NCBI GenBank assembly: GCA_944323205.1
Contig: CALURO010000001.1
Location: 186,001 to 250,000, forward strand
DNA from: an uncultured Mucispirillum sp.
Lineage (GTDB): Bacteria > Chrysiogenota > Deferribacteres > Deferribacterales > Mucispirillaceae
Direction: 5' to 3'
DNA length: 64,000 bases
Part shown: piece after piece, positions 35,689 to 44,686 of the stretch
Layout: the number at the start of each line of letters is the position of its first letter
Numbering within the stretch: position 1 is the stretch's first letter
Notes under the pieces: generated by a model
Told to the model about the DNA's origin: nothing
Seen by the model: only the letters and a program-made list of their open reading frames with translations
Databases searched by the model: none
Made by a program: the position numbers and the translations under genes

Positions 35689-36423
35689 TTACATTTTTGA
35701 ATATATTGTATCAAATACATTAATTAATTCTTTTTTATGTTTTGAATTAGTTTTAAAAAACGAGACTTGATTAGCACTAGCATTAGCTAAATCATTTCTG
35801 TATTTAATAAATGGCAAAAATAAATCCTCCCCATATTCAGCATATAATTTTTCTAAATTTTTACTCTGCCTTTTATTTGTAGTTATTACTCTTGATGGAA
35901 GAACACCAAGAAAAGACATCTCTTTATTTCTGTGCTTTTTCACATTAAATATAGTATTAAGCATTAGAGATAAGCCTTGCAACGAATATATTTCAAGTTC
36001 AATAGGTGTTATTACATAATTTGATAATTCTAGTGAATATATAAGTTTATTAGAAAGCACTGGTGCTGTATCTATAAGAATATAATCAAATAAAGTATAT
36101 AAATCTTTTAGGTTCTGCAAATAGTTAATAGGATTATCAAATTCATTTTCATTTGATAAATCAATAGTAGACTTGAAAAGATTTATTTCATCTTTTTTTA
36201 TTTCAGAAATTTTAGCCGCTAAAATATTTACATCATCAGTAAAAAGTGAATAAGTATCGCCAATAATATTAGCATTACCTAATGAATATGAACAATTAGC
36301 CTGCGTGTCTGTATCTATTACCAATACAGATTTATTTTTAAAATCTTTTAAATAATAGGCAAAATTAATTAAAAAAGTGGTCTTGCCAACTCCACCTTTT
36401 TGGTTTGCAACAGTAAATATCAT
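35689..36423 (-). CDS. ParA/IncC-type partition ATPase
   Basis: 244 aa from the ATG at 36423 (GGAG seven bases upstream). Deviant Walker A KGGVGKTTF near residues 9-17, Walker A' VLVIDTDTQANCS, Walker B YILIDTAPVLSN. ParA family, without an N-terminal DNA-binding extension (short, IncC2-like). Together with KorB/ParB it would segregate the excised element or stabilise the integrated one. An operator-like palindrome (36209-36225) lies inside the coding sequence. Confidence 0.93.
   Translation of the reverse strand: MIFTVANQKGGVGKTTFLINFAYYLKDFKNKSVLVIDTDTQANCSYSLGNANIIGDTYSLFTDDVNILAAKISEIKKDEINLFKSTIDLSNENEFDNPINYLQNLKDLYTLFDYILIDTAPVLSNKLIYSLELSNYVITPIELEIYSLQGLSLMLNTIFNVKKHRNKEMSFLGVLPSRVITTNKRQSKNLEKLYAEYGEDLFLPFIKYRNDLANASANQVSFFKTNSKHKKELINVFDTIYSKM
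36209..36225. promoter_or_regulatory. KorB operator-like palindrome 1
   Basis: ATTTTAGCCGCTAAAAT: contains a perfect TTTAGCSGCTAAA, the RP4 KorB operator consensus. Inside the parA coding region. Confidence 0.7.
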
Positions 36424-36460
36424 ATTCACACTCCATTATTTTATTTTGGTGTTATAATAA

Positions 36461-36482
36461 TGAATACTTCTGTAAACTGAAC
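36461..36482 (-). promoter_or_regulatory. Shared element promoter motif, copy 1 (parA-korB operon)
   Basis: Minus strand GTTCAGT, 8 bp, GTATTCA, 38 bp before the parA ATG. One of four copies of GTTCAGT-N8-GTATNNA, each before a transcription unit of the element and in its direction. Confidence 0.55.
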
Positions 36483-36509
36483 TAATATTGAAAAATTAGA
36501 AAAAAGGAC

Positions 36510-36538
36510 TTGAAAAAATATGAAATATTGATTATATT
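36510..36538 (+). promoter_or_regulatory. Promoter of the candidate antitoxin RNA
   Basis: TTGAAA, 17 bp, TATATT: a good sigma-70 promoter pointing to the small RNA region; predicted start near 36545. Confidence 0.6.
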
Positions 36539-36544
36539 GAGAGC

Positions 36545-36633
36545 AGAACACAGGGACTAATTGTGATTAGTCCTGTAGTTAGATTTGAATAGTCAAAAAT
36601 AACCACCTGCGGCAATCAGGTGGTTATTTTTTT
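36545..36633 (+). ncRNA. Candidate small RNA convergent to the 25-aa peptide gene
   Basis: About 89 nt: a first hairpin (ACAGGGACTAAT / ATTAGTCCTGT, about 36550-36577) and an intrinsic terminator (AATAACCACCTG / CAGGTGGTTATT plus TTTTTTT, 36598-36633). The 3' end overlaps the end of the peptide gene on the other strand by 10 bp, and its CCACCT is complementary to AGGTGG of that gene's ribosome site. It fits the antitoxin RNA of a type I toxin-antitoxin pair (inference). Confidence 0.5.
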
Positions 36634-36701
36634 ATATAAAAAATTATGGTTGCTGTTACCAGCATTAATATAAATATCGTTAAATGATGTTCATAAACCA
36701 T
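36624..36701 (-). CDS. 25-aa hydrophobic peptide, candidate type I toxin
   Basis: MVYEHHLTIFILMLVTATII followed by FYIKK: a short charged head, one membrane helix and a Lys tail, like membrane-depolarising type I toxins (holin-like/TxpA type). AGGAGGTGG three bases before the ATG is the strongest ribosome site in this region, and a long leader (possible -35 TTGACT near 36800-36825) precedes it. The convergent small RNA overlaps its 3' end. It lies between parA and trbB, a common place for plasmid maintenance modules. Confidence 0.5.
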   Translation of the reverse strand: MVYEHHLTIFILMLVTATIIFYIKK

Positions 36702-36854
36702 AAGCCACCTCCTAATATTGTCCGAACGGCAAATCCGAATGGATAAAAGGAAAGTGACTAACCACAAAACAGTCGCACTGTGTTCCGTAAATAATCTATC
36801 ATCATATCTTAAAAATAACAAGTCAAAAAAAATTACATTAATCCATCTTTTAGT

Positions 36855-36876
36855 GTTCAGTTGCCACCCGTATATA
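36855..36876 (+). promoter_or_regulatory. Shared element promoter motif, copy 2 (trb operon)
   Basis: GTTCAGT, 8 bp, GTATATA, 21 bp before the trbB ATG. Confidence 0.6.
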
Positions 36877-36896
36877 AAAATACAGGTGATAAAACT

Positions 36897-37853
36897 ATGA
36901 TTAAAGTAGAAGAAAATAAGAGAAACATTGAAATGATAAAAAAAACATTAGGTTCAGTTTTTATGGATAAATTACAAGACCCTAATGTGATAGAAATAAT
37001 GTGTAACAGTGATGGTTCATTATGGATAGATGAACTTGGAAAAGGTATGAGTAAAGCAGGCAGCATTAATCAATATAATGTTCAAGCAGCAATCAATGTT
37101 ATAGCTTCAATGCTAAAAATCACAGCTACAAAAGAAACCCCGATAATTGAAGGTGAGTTTCCACTAGATAATTCAAGGTTTGCTGCTCAACTACCCCCAG
37201 TTGTAGCAGCACCTACCTTCGCTTTAAGAAAAAAAGCCAGTCTAGTATTTACATTAGAAAATTATGTTGAAAAAGGCATGATGACTGAACACCAAAAGGA
37301 CATCATAAAAACAGCTATAAGAGAACATAAAAATATTGTAATAGTAGGTGGCACGAGTTCTGGCAAAACTACATTAACTAATGCCTGCATAGACTATATG
37401 TCAAAAATTGCAGATGAAGAAAGAATAATTATTATAGAAGATACAGGAGAAATCCAGTGTAAAGCTGAAAATTCAGTTTTATTTCATACATCAGTTCACA
37501 CATCTATCACAGACCTTTTAAAGACTACATTAAGAATGCGACCAGATAGAATAATCATAGGTGAAGTTAGAGACCATACAGCATTAGACCTGCTTGATGC
37601 CTGGTCTACAGGTCATCCTGGCGGAATATCTACAATCCATGCAAATAATTCATTACAAGCCCTTGACAGAATAGAGGGGCTTGTATCAAGGCACAATAAT
37701 GCACCAGATGATAAAAAATCAGTAATAGGTAATGCAGTAGATTTGATTATTAATATTAGAAAAACTGGAACAGAAAGAAAAGTAGAAGAGATATTAGAAA
37801 TTGAAAAGTATGACAAAAGTAAAAACGAATATGTTTTTAAATATATCAAATAA
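36897..37853 (+). CDS. trbB: TrbB/VirB11-type conjugation ATPase
   Basis: 318 aa from the ATG at 36897 (AGGTG upstream), equal to RP4 TrbB (320). Hexameric traffic ATPase of the type IV secretion system at the inner membrane. N-terminal domain to about 125; Walker A VGGTSSGKTTLTN; Asp box IIIIEDTGEIQ; Walker B region MRPDRIIIGEVR; His box GHPGGISTIHANN. First gene of the mating operon. Confidence 0.95.
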   Translation: MIKVEENKRNIEMIKKTLGSVFMDKLQDPNVIEIMCNSDGSLWIDELGKGMSKAGSINQYNVQAAINVIASMLKITATKETPIIEGEFPLDNSRFAAQLPPVVAAPTFALRKKASLVFTLENYVEKGMMTEHQKDIIKTAIREHKNIVIVGGTSSGKTTLTNACIDYMSKIADEERIIIIEDTGEIQCKAENSVLFHTSVHTSITDLLKTTLRMRPDRIIIGEVRDHTALDLLDAWSTGHPGGISTIHANNSLQALDRIEGLVSRHNNAPDDKKSVIGNAVDLIINIRKTGTERKVEEILEIEKYDKSKNEYVFKYIK

Positions 37854-37873
37854 ATTTTCAATGGAGGATAAAA

Positions 37874-38227
37874 ATGAAAACAAAAATTACTTTAATTATT
37901 TTAATGCTTGTTTTAACAAGCTCATTTGCTTATGCAGGTGGCACACTGCCTTTTGAAAGTGGTCTTACAAAAATCAGTAATTCTTTATCAGGTCCTGTTG
38001 CAATAAGTATTGCAATTATAGCATTTGCAGCAGCAGGAATAATGTATGCATTTAATCCAGATTTAACAGCACTTATAAAAGGTTTAATAGGTTTATGTAT
38101 TGCATTAGGTGTTATGTTTGGTGGTAAAGTATTTACAGATTTAATAGCTGCACCATCATCAAGCGGTAATATAATACCATATTCATATATAATTGAGCAG
38201 GCTCAAAATGAACAACAGAATTTATAG
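37874..38227 (+). CDS. trbC: TrbC/VirB2-type conjugative pilin
   Basis: 117 aa. Signal peptide (MKTKITLIILMLVLTSSFAYA), then two membrane helices (about 44-65 and 70-92) around FNPDLTALIKG and a polar tail. In RP4 the prepilin is cut at both ends and made circular by TraF; a traF gene is present at 59379-59909, so this pilin is probably circular as well. GGAGG upstream. Confidence 0.88.
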   Translation: MKTKITLIILMLVLTSSFAYAGGTLPFESGLTKISNSLSGPVAISIAIIAFAAAGIMYAFNPDLTALIKGLIGLCIALGVMFGGKVFTDLIAAPSSSGNIIPYSYIIEQAQNEQQNL

Positions 38228-38498
38228 ATTTGGCTGGCGACCAGTATTATTTATGGGTGGCGACAGGGAATTAGTCTTAATGACTGCATTATTTTCTGGA
38301 ATGATAATGTTTTACAGCTTTGATTTACGATTATTTATCATAGCTTTTATTCTTTTTATGGTGTCATTAAAAGCATTTAGAATGATGGCAAAAGCTGACC
38401 CATTAATGAAAAATGTATATTTAAGACATACTAAATATAAAGGTGTGTATTTAGCTAAAAGCACGCCTTTTGTAGTAAGTCATAAAATTTATAAATAA
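38208..38498 (+). CDS. trbD: TrbD/VirB3-type inner membrane protein
   Basis: 96 aa from the ATG at 38208, overlapping trbC by 20 bp. The family motif FMGGDRELVL is near residues 15-24, followed by two close membrane helices. Anchors the VirB4-type ATPase in the secretion channel. Confidence 0.88.
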   Translation: MNNRIYRFGWRPVLFMGGDRELVLMTALFSGMIMFYSFDLRLFIIAFILFMVSLKAFRMMAKADPLMKNVYLRHTKYKGVYLAKSTPFVVSHKIYK

Positions 38499-38508
38499 AT
38501 GGTGTTAT

Positions 38509-41130
38509 ATGTATATGTTACTTATAGGAATTATAATACTTGCTGCATGTATATCTGGAATAATACTACTGCTTATTTTTTTACGACTGATAGATATTAA
38601 CAGCTTTTTTAAAACTAACACATATAAAAGAAGAAACGAAGGATTTAGTGATTTATTGCAGTATGATACTGTTATTGAAGACGGTATAATATTATTAAAA
38701 AATGGTTCATTATTATCTGGATTTTATTATCAAGGTCTAGATATGTCTGAAATGGCAAGAGAAGACCAAGATGTATTAAGTGCAAGAATATCAAAAGCAA
38801 TTTTTGAATTAGGCACTGGCTGGACAGTTAATTTTGATGCAATCAGGCTTGAAAGCAGAAATTATCCAGACAGAGCATTTTCATCATTTGAAAAAGAAAT
38901 TAGTTTTGCTATTGACGAAGAAAGACGAGAACTTTTTTCTAATCGTGGCACAATGTTTAGAACAGAAAATTTTCTAACAGTAACATATACACCGCCAGCA
39001 TTAGTTACTAATAAAATAGTAGATATGATGTATACAACTGATGAAAATGGAGAAAAGCTATCATATTATGATAAAAATTTAATCCATTTTAAAAATAAAT
39101 TAAATAGCTTTTTTGCCATTTTATCCACAATATTTAAAATAGAAAGATTAGGCAGAACTGCATATATATTAGAAGATGGTTCAAAACATACCAGAGATAT
39201 TTTTTTAGAATACTTGCATTACTGTGCAACAGGTAAAGTGCAGGCAATTAATACACCACAAAATATTGATATAAAATTAGACAGTCTAATATGTGGTGAA
39301 GATTTTATTACAGGCATACATCCAAAAATTGGCAAGTATTATATATCAGCAGTAGCAATTGATGGCTTTCCAGCGGAAAGTTATCCAACTATATTAAACA
39401 GGCTTTCAGACATCCCAGTTACAACAAGATTTTCTACACGATTTATCTGTATAGATAAATTTGAAGCAGAGAAAAAGCTGGAAGCTATTAAGAAAAGATG
39501 GCAGCAAAAGCAGCGTGGTATGATGCAGGTTATATTAAATCAGCCTCAAACAGATACAAATACTAACTGGGATGCTGTAGAGATGACGAATGATGCAATA
39601 GAAGGTATCACGCTGCAAAATAGTGAAAGAGCAATATTTGGCTATTATACAGCCAATATTATACTTATGGAGGAAAAGCAGGAAGATTTAGAAAAATGGT
39701 CATTAGAAATCAAGAAAATAATAAGTGCATTAGGATTTAATGCACGAATAGAAACAATCAACACAGTAGAAGCCTTTTTAGGCAGTCTGCCAGGACATAA
39801 TATAGAAAATATAAGACGGTTCTTTTTACATTCTTTAAATCTAGGGGATTTAATACCAAAGCATACAGTCTGGACAGGTTATGAAAATGCACCTTGTGAT
39901 AAATTTCCAGCAGAATCACCATGCTTAATTGAATGTGTAACGACAGGTAATACACCATATCATCTCAACCTGCATGTAAAAGATGTAGGTCATACATTAA
40001 TAGTAGGTCCAACAGGAGCAGGTAAATCTACTTTATTATGTATGATAGCAGCACAAGCATTTAGATATAAAGGAGCAACAGTCTTTTCATTTGACAAAGG
40101 TATGTCTATGTTTGCATTAAATCAGGCATTAGGGGGAACTCATTTTGAAATAGGAAGTGAAGACAGCACTATATCATTTGCACCATTTAATTATATTGAC
40201 ACACAAGAAGAAAGAACATGGCTTGTGTCTTTTGTAGAAAACATATTACAGCTTAATAAAGTAGTAATAACACCAAATATAACTGCAAGTATTTATGAAG
40301 CAATTAATAGGTTATATGAAGTTAAGCAGGCACATAGTTCTGATAATAAATTTTATATAACTATAACAGACTTTATAGCACAGCTGCATAATCAAGGAAC
40401 AGATTTACAAGAGATTATGAACCAGTATGATACATCAGGAGCATATGGTGGTTATTTTTCCAGCTCAAAAGATAATTTAGACTTTCAAAATTTTGTTACC
40501 TTTGAGTTAGAAAAATTAATGAATTTAGATGATAAAATACTACTTCCTGTGCTTGATTATTTATTTAGAAAAATAGATTTAAGATTAAAAGGACAGCCAG
40601 CTTTTTTATTAATAGATGAAGCATGGATTGCATTTAAAAATCCAATATTTTCAAAAAGAATAATAGAATGGCTGAAAGTATTTAGAAAAAGAAACTGCTC
40701 TGTGATTTTAGCAACTCAAAATTTAGCTGATACATCAACAAGTGATGCAGAAACATTATTAAGTGAATTAATCATATCAACTGCTAGCAAAATATTTTTA
40801 CCTAATCCAGCAGCTATTAAAGATGAATTTAAAATAATTTATAAAAAGTTCGGATTAAATGAGCAACAGATAAAAATAATAGCTAATGCAATCCCAAAAC
40901 GGCAGTATTTCCACTATACAGAAGAAGGCAGCAGACTTTTTGAGCTTGCAATAGGCGAATTAGCTTTAAAATTTGTAGCTGTATCAACAATGCCAGAAAT
41001 AAATATGATTAAAGGCTATATAAATACTTATGCTGATAAGTGGATATATCATTACTTATCAGATAAAGGAATAAACTTAAATAAATATCTAACATATTTC
41101 AATTCAGGAGTAAAAGATGGAAATATTTAA
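38509..41130 (+). CDS. trbE: TrbE/VirB4-type conjugation ATPase
   Basis: 873 aa (RP4 TrbE 852). N-terminal membrane segment, then the CagE/TrbE region (ITGIHPKIGKYYISAVAIDGFP), Walker A VGPTGAGKSTLLC near 498-510, Walker B AFLLIDEAWIAF, and VILATQNLAD. Energises pilus assembly and substrate transport. Ends inside the start of trbF. Confidence 0.96.
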   Translation: MYMLLIGIIILAACISGIILLLIFLRLIDINSFFKTNTYKRRNEGFSDLLQYDTVIEDGIILLKNGSLLSGFYYQGLDMSEMAREDQDVLSARISKAIFELGTGWTVNFDAIRLESRNYPDRAFSSFEKEISFAIDEERRELFSNRGTMFRTENFLTVTYTPPALVTNKIVDMMYTTDENGEKLSYYDKNLIHFKNKLNSFFAILSTIFKIERLGRTAYILEDGSKHTRDIFLEYLHYCATGKVQAINTPQNIDIKLDSLICGEDFITGIHPKIGKYYISAVAIDGFPAESYPTILNRLSDIPVTTRFSTRFICIDKFEAEKKLEAIKKRWQQKQRGMMQVILNQPQTDTNTNWDAVEMTNDAIEGITLQNSERAIFGYYTANIILMEEKQEDLEKWSLEIKKIISALGFNARIETINTVEAFLGSLPGHNIENIRRFFLHSLNLGDLIPKHTVWTGYENAPCDKFPAESPCLIECVTTGNTPYHLNLHVKDVGHTLIVGPTGAGKSTLLCMIAAQAFRYKGATVFSFDKGMSMFALNQALGGTHFEIGSEDSTISFAPFNYIDTQEERTWLVSFVENILQLNKVVITPNITASIYEAINRLYEVKQAHSSDNKFYITITDFIAQLHNQGTDLQEIMNQYDTSGAYGGYFSSSKDNLDFQNFVTFELEKLMNLDDKILLPVLDYLFRKIDLRLKGQPAFLLIDEAWIAFKNPIFSKRIIEWLKVFRKRNCSVILATQNLADTSTSDAETLLSELIISTASKIFLPNPAAIKDEFKIIYKKFGLNEQQIKIIANAIPKRQYFHYTEEGSRLFELAIGELALKFVAVSTMPEINMIKGYINTYADKWIYHYLSDKGINLNKYLTYFNSGVKDGNI

Positions 41131-41882
41131 AAAAGATAAATCTAAAAAGGATAGTTATGAATACAAAGAAAATCCTAATTTAAATGCAAAAAATGTATGG
41201 AACAGCAGGATTTCAGAATTTTTTTTGGAAATATAGAGCTTGGCAGCTGTTGGCAATATTATCACTGCTTGTTACATTAGTAGCAGTAAGTGGTGTTATA
41301 TATATTGGCAGTCAGTCAAAATTTATACCCTACATTGTAGAAGTAAATAAATTAGGTGAAACAATTGTAGTTGGCAGAACTCAAACTGGAACTATAAAAG
41401 ACCCTAGAATAATCAGAGCAAGGGTAGCAAATTTTATTGACACATTAAGATTAGTATCAGTAGACCCAGCATTACAACGAAACTATATATATAAAACTTA
41501 TGAAAGTTTAAGGCGAGGCGACCCTGCTTTTGAAAAAGCCAATATATTCTATCAAGATAACAAAACAAATCCATTTAAGTTAGGTAAAAATATTTCAAGG
41601 AATATAGAAATAAAAAGTTTGAACCGTCAAACCGACGAAACATATCAAATAGACTGGCTTGAAAAATCATACGACAAAAAAGGAATACTATTATACATAA
41701 AAGAATTTAGAGCATTAGTAACAGTATTTTTATCGCCTATTGATGTGGAATCAGTAGACCAGTTAATAGAAAACCCATTAGGAATTTACATTAGAGATTA
41801 CAATATATCAGAGCTTAAAACATCAGAGAATGATATTATAAAAAATAACAGTAAGGAAGTGTATGAAGATGAAAATAAATAG
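41117..41882 (+). CDS. trbF: TrbF/VirB8-type channel protein, apparent frameshift
   Basis: The best start is the ATG at 41117 (AGGAG seven bases upstream, 14-bp overlap with trbE). It encodes MEIFKKDKSKKD... then KENPNLNAKNVWNSRISEFF, typical of TrbF, but hits a stop at 41234. From 41219 the other frame continues as WKYRAWQLLAILSLL... to 41882 with the membrane helix and the VirB8-like periplasmic domain (SKFIPYIVEVNKLGE). The frames join if one T is removed from the T8 run at 41219-41226, giving about 254 aa (RP4 TrbF 260). Real mutation, slippage or a sequence error cannot be told apart here. Confidence 0.85.
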
Positions 41883-42747
41883 CTTTATTTTAATATTTTT
41901 GATTATTTCAAGTAATTATGTTTATGCACAAACAATAGGTGAAATACTATCAGGCTCACAGATAGAGGCAAATAGTAATTTAACAGCAAATGAAAAGAAA
42001 GCATTAAAAATAGTTAATGAATGGACAAAAGGCAACAGAGTATCACCAATAACAAGAGGTAATAATGGTGAAATAGAATTAATATATGGATTAACTCAAC
42101 CACAGATATTAACAGCAATATTGCAAGTTACAGATATACAATTTGAAATAGGTGAAGTAATTACATCTATTCATATAGGTGATACTGCCCGCTGGGTAGT
42201 AGAACACATTAAATCAGATACTATCAGAGGTTATCAAGACCATATTGTAGTCAAACCAAAAGATACTAATTTATTAACATCTTTAATAGTAGTAACAGAT
42301 AAAAGAACATATCATATGCAGCTTAAAAGTAATGAAAAACTGTATTATCCAATGGTTAAATTTCATTACCCTGCAAGCCTGCTAGTTAGAACTACTAATG
42401 ACATATCAGAACCAGAAAAAAGAAAAATATCTGTAAAAGATATAGCTACTGGTTCATATCTTAAAGATTTAAATTTTGATTATACAATAAAAGGCAATAC
42501 AAAATTTAAACCTGTTAGAGTTTATAATGATGGAGCAAAAACTGTTATTGAAATGCCTCGCTCTGTAAAATCAACGAATATCCCATTACTTATGACATTA
42601 GAACCTGAAAGCAAAAAACCAGTGATTGTAAATTACAGGTATCAAAATAATAAATTTATTGTAGATGCATTATTTGATAAGGCTGTTTTAATTTCTGGTG
42701 TGGGAATGAAACAAAAGAAAATAACTATTATAAGAGAGGTAGAGTAA
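41863..42747 (+). CDS. trbG: TrbG/VirB9-type outer-membrane-complex protein
   Basis: 294 aa with a signal peptide (up to YVYAQ). The WVVEH...PKDTNLLTSLIVVTDKRTYHMQL segment and C-terminal PVRVYNDGAKTVIEMPRS..LPLLM-like domain are typical of VirB9/TrbG. Builds the core complex with TrbH and TrbI. AAGGAAG upstream; overlaps trbF by 20 bp. Confidence 0.93.
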   Translation: MKMKINSFILIFLIISSNYVYAQTIGEILSGSQIEANSNLTANEKKALKIVNEWTKGNRVSPITRGNNGEIELIYGLTQPQILTAILQVTDIQFEIGEVITSIHIGDTARWVVEHIKSDTIRGYQDHIVVKPKDTNLLTSLIVVTDKRTYHMQLKSNEKLYYPMVKFHYPASLLVRTTNDISEPEKRKISVKDIATGSYLKDLNFDYTIKGNTKFKPVRVYNDGAKTVIEMPRSVKSTNIPLLMTLEPESKKPVIVNYRYQNNKFIVDALFDKAVLISGVGMKQKKITIIREVE

Positions 42748-42748
42748 A

Positions 42749-43204
42749 ATGAAAAAAATATTATTAATGTTTATATTATTAATTTTATCAGGCTGTGCTG
42801 CAAAAGATATAAATGTTATCACAGTTAAACTTGATGATAAGCTAAATGAAGTTATTTATACAGACACAATAGATTTATTAAATAAGTATATAAAGCCAGA
42901 TAAATCAAACCTTATAATATACAGCACAGAAAATAAGTTTTTAAATAATTTGGAGCAGCATTTAAGGATAGCAGGTTATGCTGTCCTTGTTACACCAAAA
43001 GAAATTAATACTAAAGAAAATGATTATATTTTTGGTTATATTTTAGATACAGTTGATAAGAAAAAAGTGAATAAAAGGACTATTAACACAATTAGATATT
43101 CTTTTATTTTGAATAATACTTCTTGTTCAAGACTTTATGAAATCAATACAACTGATAACGAATTATTATTTAAATCAGACTGGGCTTGTTATAAGGAAGG
43201 ATAA
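42749..43204 (+). CDS. trbH: TrbH-like lipoprotein (VirB7 role)
   Basis: 151 aa. Lipoprotein signal with lipobox ILSGC (Cys16). Position between trbG and trbI, as in RP4, makes it the TrbH counterpart that stabilises TrbG in the outer membrane. The remaining sequence shows little recognisable similarity. Follows trbG after 1 bp. Confidence 0.75.
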   Translation: MKKILLMFILLILSGCAAKDINVITVKLDDKLNEVIYTDTIDLLNKYIKPDKSNLIIYSTENKFLNNLEQHLRIAGYAVLVTPKEINTKENDYIFGYILDTVDKKKVNKRTINTIRYSFILNNTSCSRLYEINTTDNELLFKSDWACYKEG

Positions 43205-43205
43205 T

Positions 43206-44651
43206 ATGGCATTTTTAGACGGCAGAATAAAAGATGTGTTAAATAGTGTCAGTGTAAGAAAACTTACAAATACACCTAAAATGGCAATCCTGCTATTTTT
43301 AATCATCATATTTGGGCTTACTTTAATTGTAATATTAAATGCTGATAAAAGAACACGAGAAGAAGCAGCTACAACAGAGCTTAAAGTAGAAGAAACAGAA
43401 GAATATGATGATAAATTTATAAAAAATCAAGCTGATTTATTAGGCTATGATGAAACAAATACTGATAAGCCTAAAAACTTAAAAAAAGAAGAGTATGAAA
43501 AAATATTTGCCCAAGACCCTGCTTTTATAGCTGAAAAGGAAAACCAGTCAGAAATGGAAGATGAGTTTTTAAAAGAAGCAGGGCTTACACCAGAAAATGA
43601 AAAGAAAGCTGATGAAATACTATCAATGCTTGAAGAACAGACTAATCTTGCAAAAGATATACCAGCATTACCAGTTTTAATTCTGCTTGATAAAAATACA
43701 AATATGTATGGTGTAGCAGGTTCAAATGAAAAATACCCAAATGGCGAAAAATTAGATAGTGCTGTTAATACAGTATATTTAACACCAGAACAAAAGCAGG
43801 CAATGCAGGAAGCACAGCTAGAAGAAGCTAAAACAAAATACCAAGAATTACAGGAAGCATTAAAAAGTGCAACTTTAATAGTGAAAACTGAAAATCCTAA
43901 ACAAGAAAACCAGAACAGAAATACTGAACATATACCAAGCTATGAAGATAATCTAAAAACAGCTCTTGAATATACAAAAGCAATGCAGGAAAAAAGGGAA
44001 GAAAAGCCAGCAGATATACTTGATGATACTTTTACTTTAAATGCACAAGTTAAAAAGGCAAGGAAAGGTGAAATAAAAACTGGTTTTGTCATACCAGCAA
44101 CACTGCTTACTCAAATAGAAAGTGCATTAAGGGGTATGGTTATCGGACAGGTAAGGCAGTCTGTATATGATACTGCTACTGGCGATATATTACTTATTCC
44201 ACAGGGAACAAAATTAATAGGCGATTACCAATCAGATGTGCAGTTTGGAGCAAAACGAATATTTGTAAACTGGAAACGGCTTGTATTTCCTAATGGTTCA
44301 TCTTTTGATTTAGGAAGTATGCCGGGAGCAGATATGTCTGGAACTTCTGGATTTAGAGATAAATATGATTCTCATTTTTGGAAAATGTTTGGAAATGCAC
44401 TTTTATTCAGCCTTGTAATAGCTGGAGTTAATATGACACAGACACCTGATTTATTATATCAATATATCCCGCTTTCTGGACGCGATGCAACAAGTGCTTT
44501 AAGCGAAAGTGTAGGGCAGTCATTAGGTGAAACATTATCACAAATCATTCAAAAGAATTTAAATCTAGCACCAGATATAACAATCAGGTCTGGTTATTTA
44601 TTTAACATTATGATTACAAAAGATTTTGTTTTACCAGAATATGTTGAATAA
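43206..44651 (+). CDS. trbI: TrbI/VirB10-type channel protein
   Basis: 481 aa from the ATG at 43206 (AAGGAAGG before it; RP4 TrbI 463). One membrane helix (about 28-47), a long charged, coiled linker (about 55-290), then the VirB10 beta-barrel domain: ALRGMVIGQVRQSVYDTATG, LLIPQGTKLIGDY, LPGADMSGTSGFRDKYDSHFWK-type signature. Spans both membranes. A KorB-like palindrome lies 3 bp after the stop. Confidence 0.94.
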   Translation: MAFLDGRIKDVLNSVSVRKLTNTPKMAILLFLIIIFGLTLIVILNADKRTREEAATTELKVEETEEYDDKFIKNQADLLGYDETNTDKPKNLKKEEYEKIFAQDPAFIAEKENQSEMEDEFLKEAGLTPENEKKADEILSMLEEQTNLAKDIPALPVLILLDKNTNMYGVAGSNEKYPNGEKLDSAVNTVYLTPEQKQAMQEAQLEEAKTKYQELQEALKSATLIVKTENPKQENQNRNTEHIPSYEDNLKTALEYTKAMQEKREEKPADILDDTFTLNAQVKKARKGEIKTGFVIPATLLTQIESALRGMVIGQVRQSVYDTATGDILLIPQGTKLIGDYQSDVQFGAKRIFVNWKRLVFPNGSSFDLGSMPGADMSGTSGFRDKYDSHFWKMFGNALLFSLVIAGVNMTQTPDLLYQYIPLSGRDATSALSESVGQSLGETLSQIIQKNLNLAPDITIRSGYLFNIMITKDFVLPEYVE

Positions 44652-44653
44652 AA

Positions 44654-44670
44654 ATTTTAGCGGCTAAAAT
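44654..44670. promoter_or_regulatory. KorB operator-like palindrome 2
   Basis: ATTTTAGCGGCTAAAAT, with a perfect TTTAGCSGCTAAA and arms extended by AAA/TTT. Three bases after the trbI stop and 16 bp before the next gene. Confidence 0.75.
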
Positions 44671-44686
44671 TTTAAAGGAATAAAAT

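Noticed and set aside
36624-36821. 65-codon version of the small peptide gene
   Set aside because: The upstream part is not start-supported; the strong AGGAGGTGG fits only the 25-codon version.
41184-41882. Treating trbF as a shorter gene starting at 41184
   Set aside because: No ribosome site there, and the conserved TrbF N-terminus is encoded just upstream in the frame that starts at 41117.
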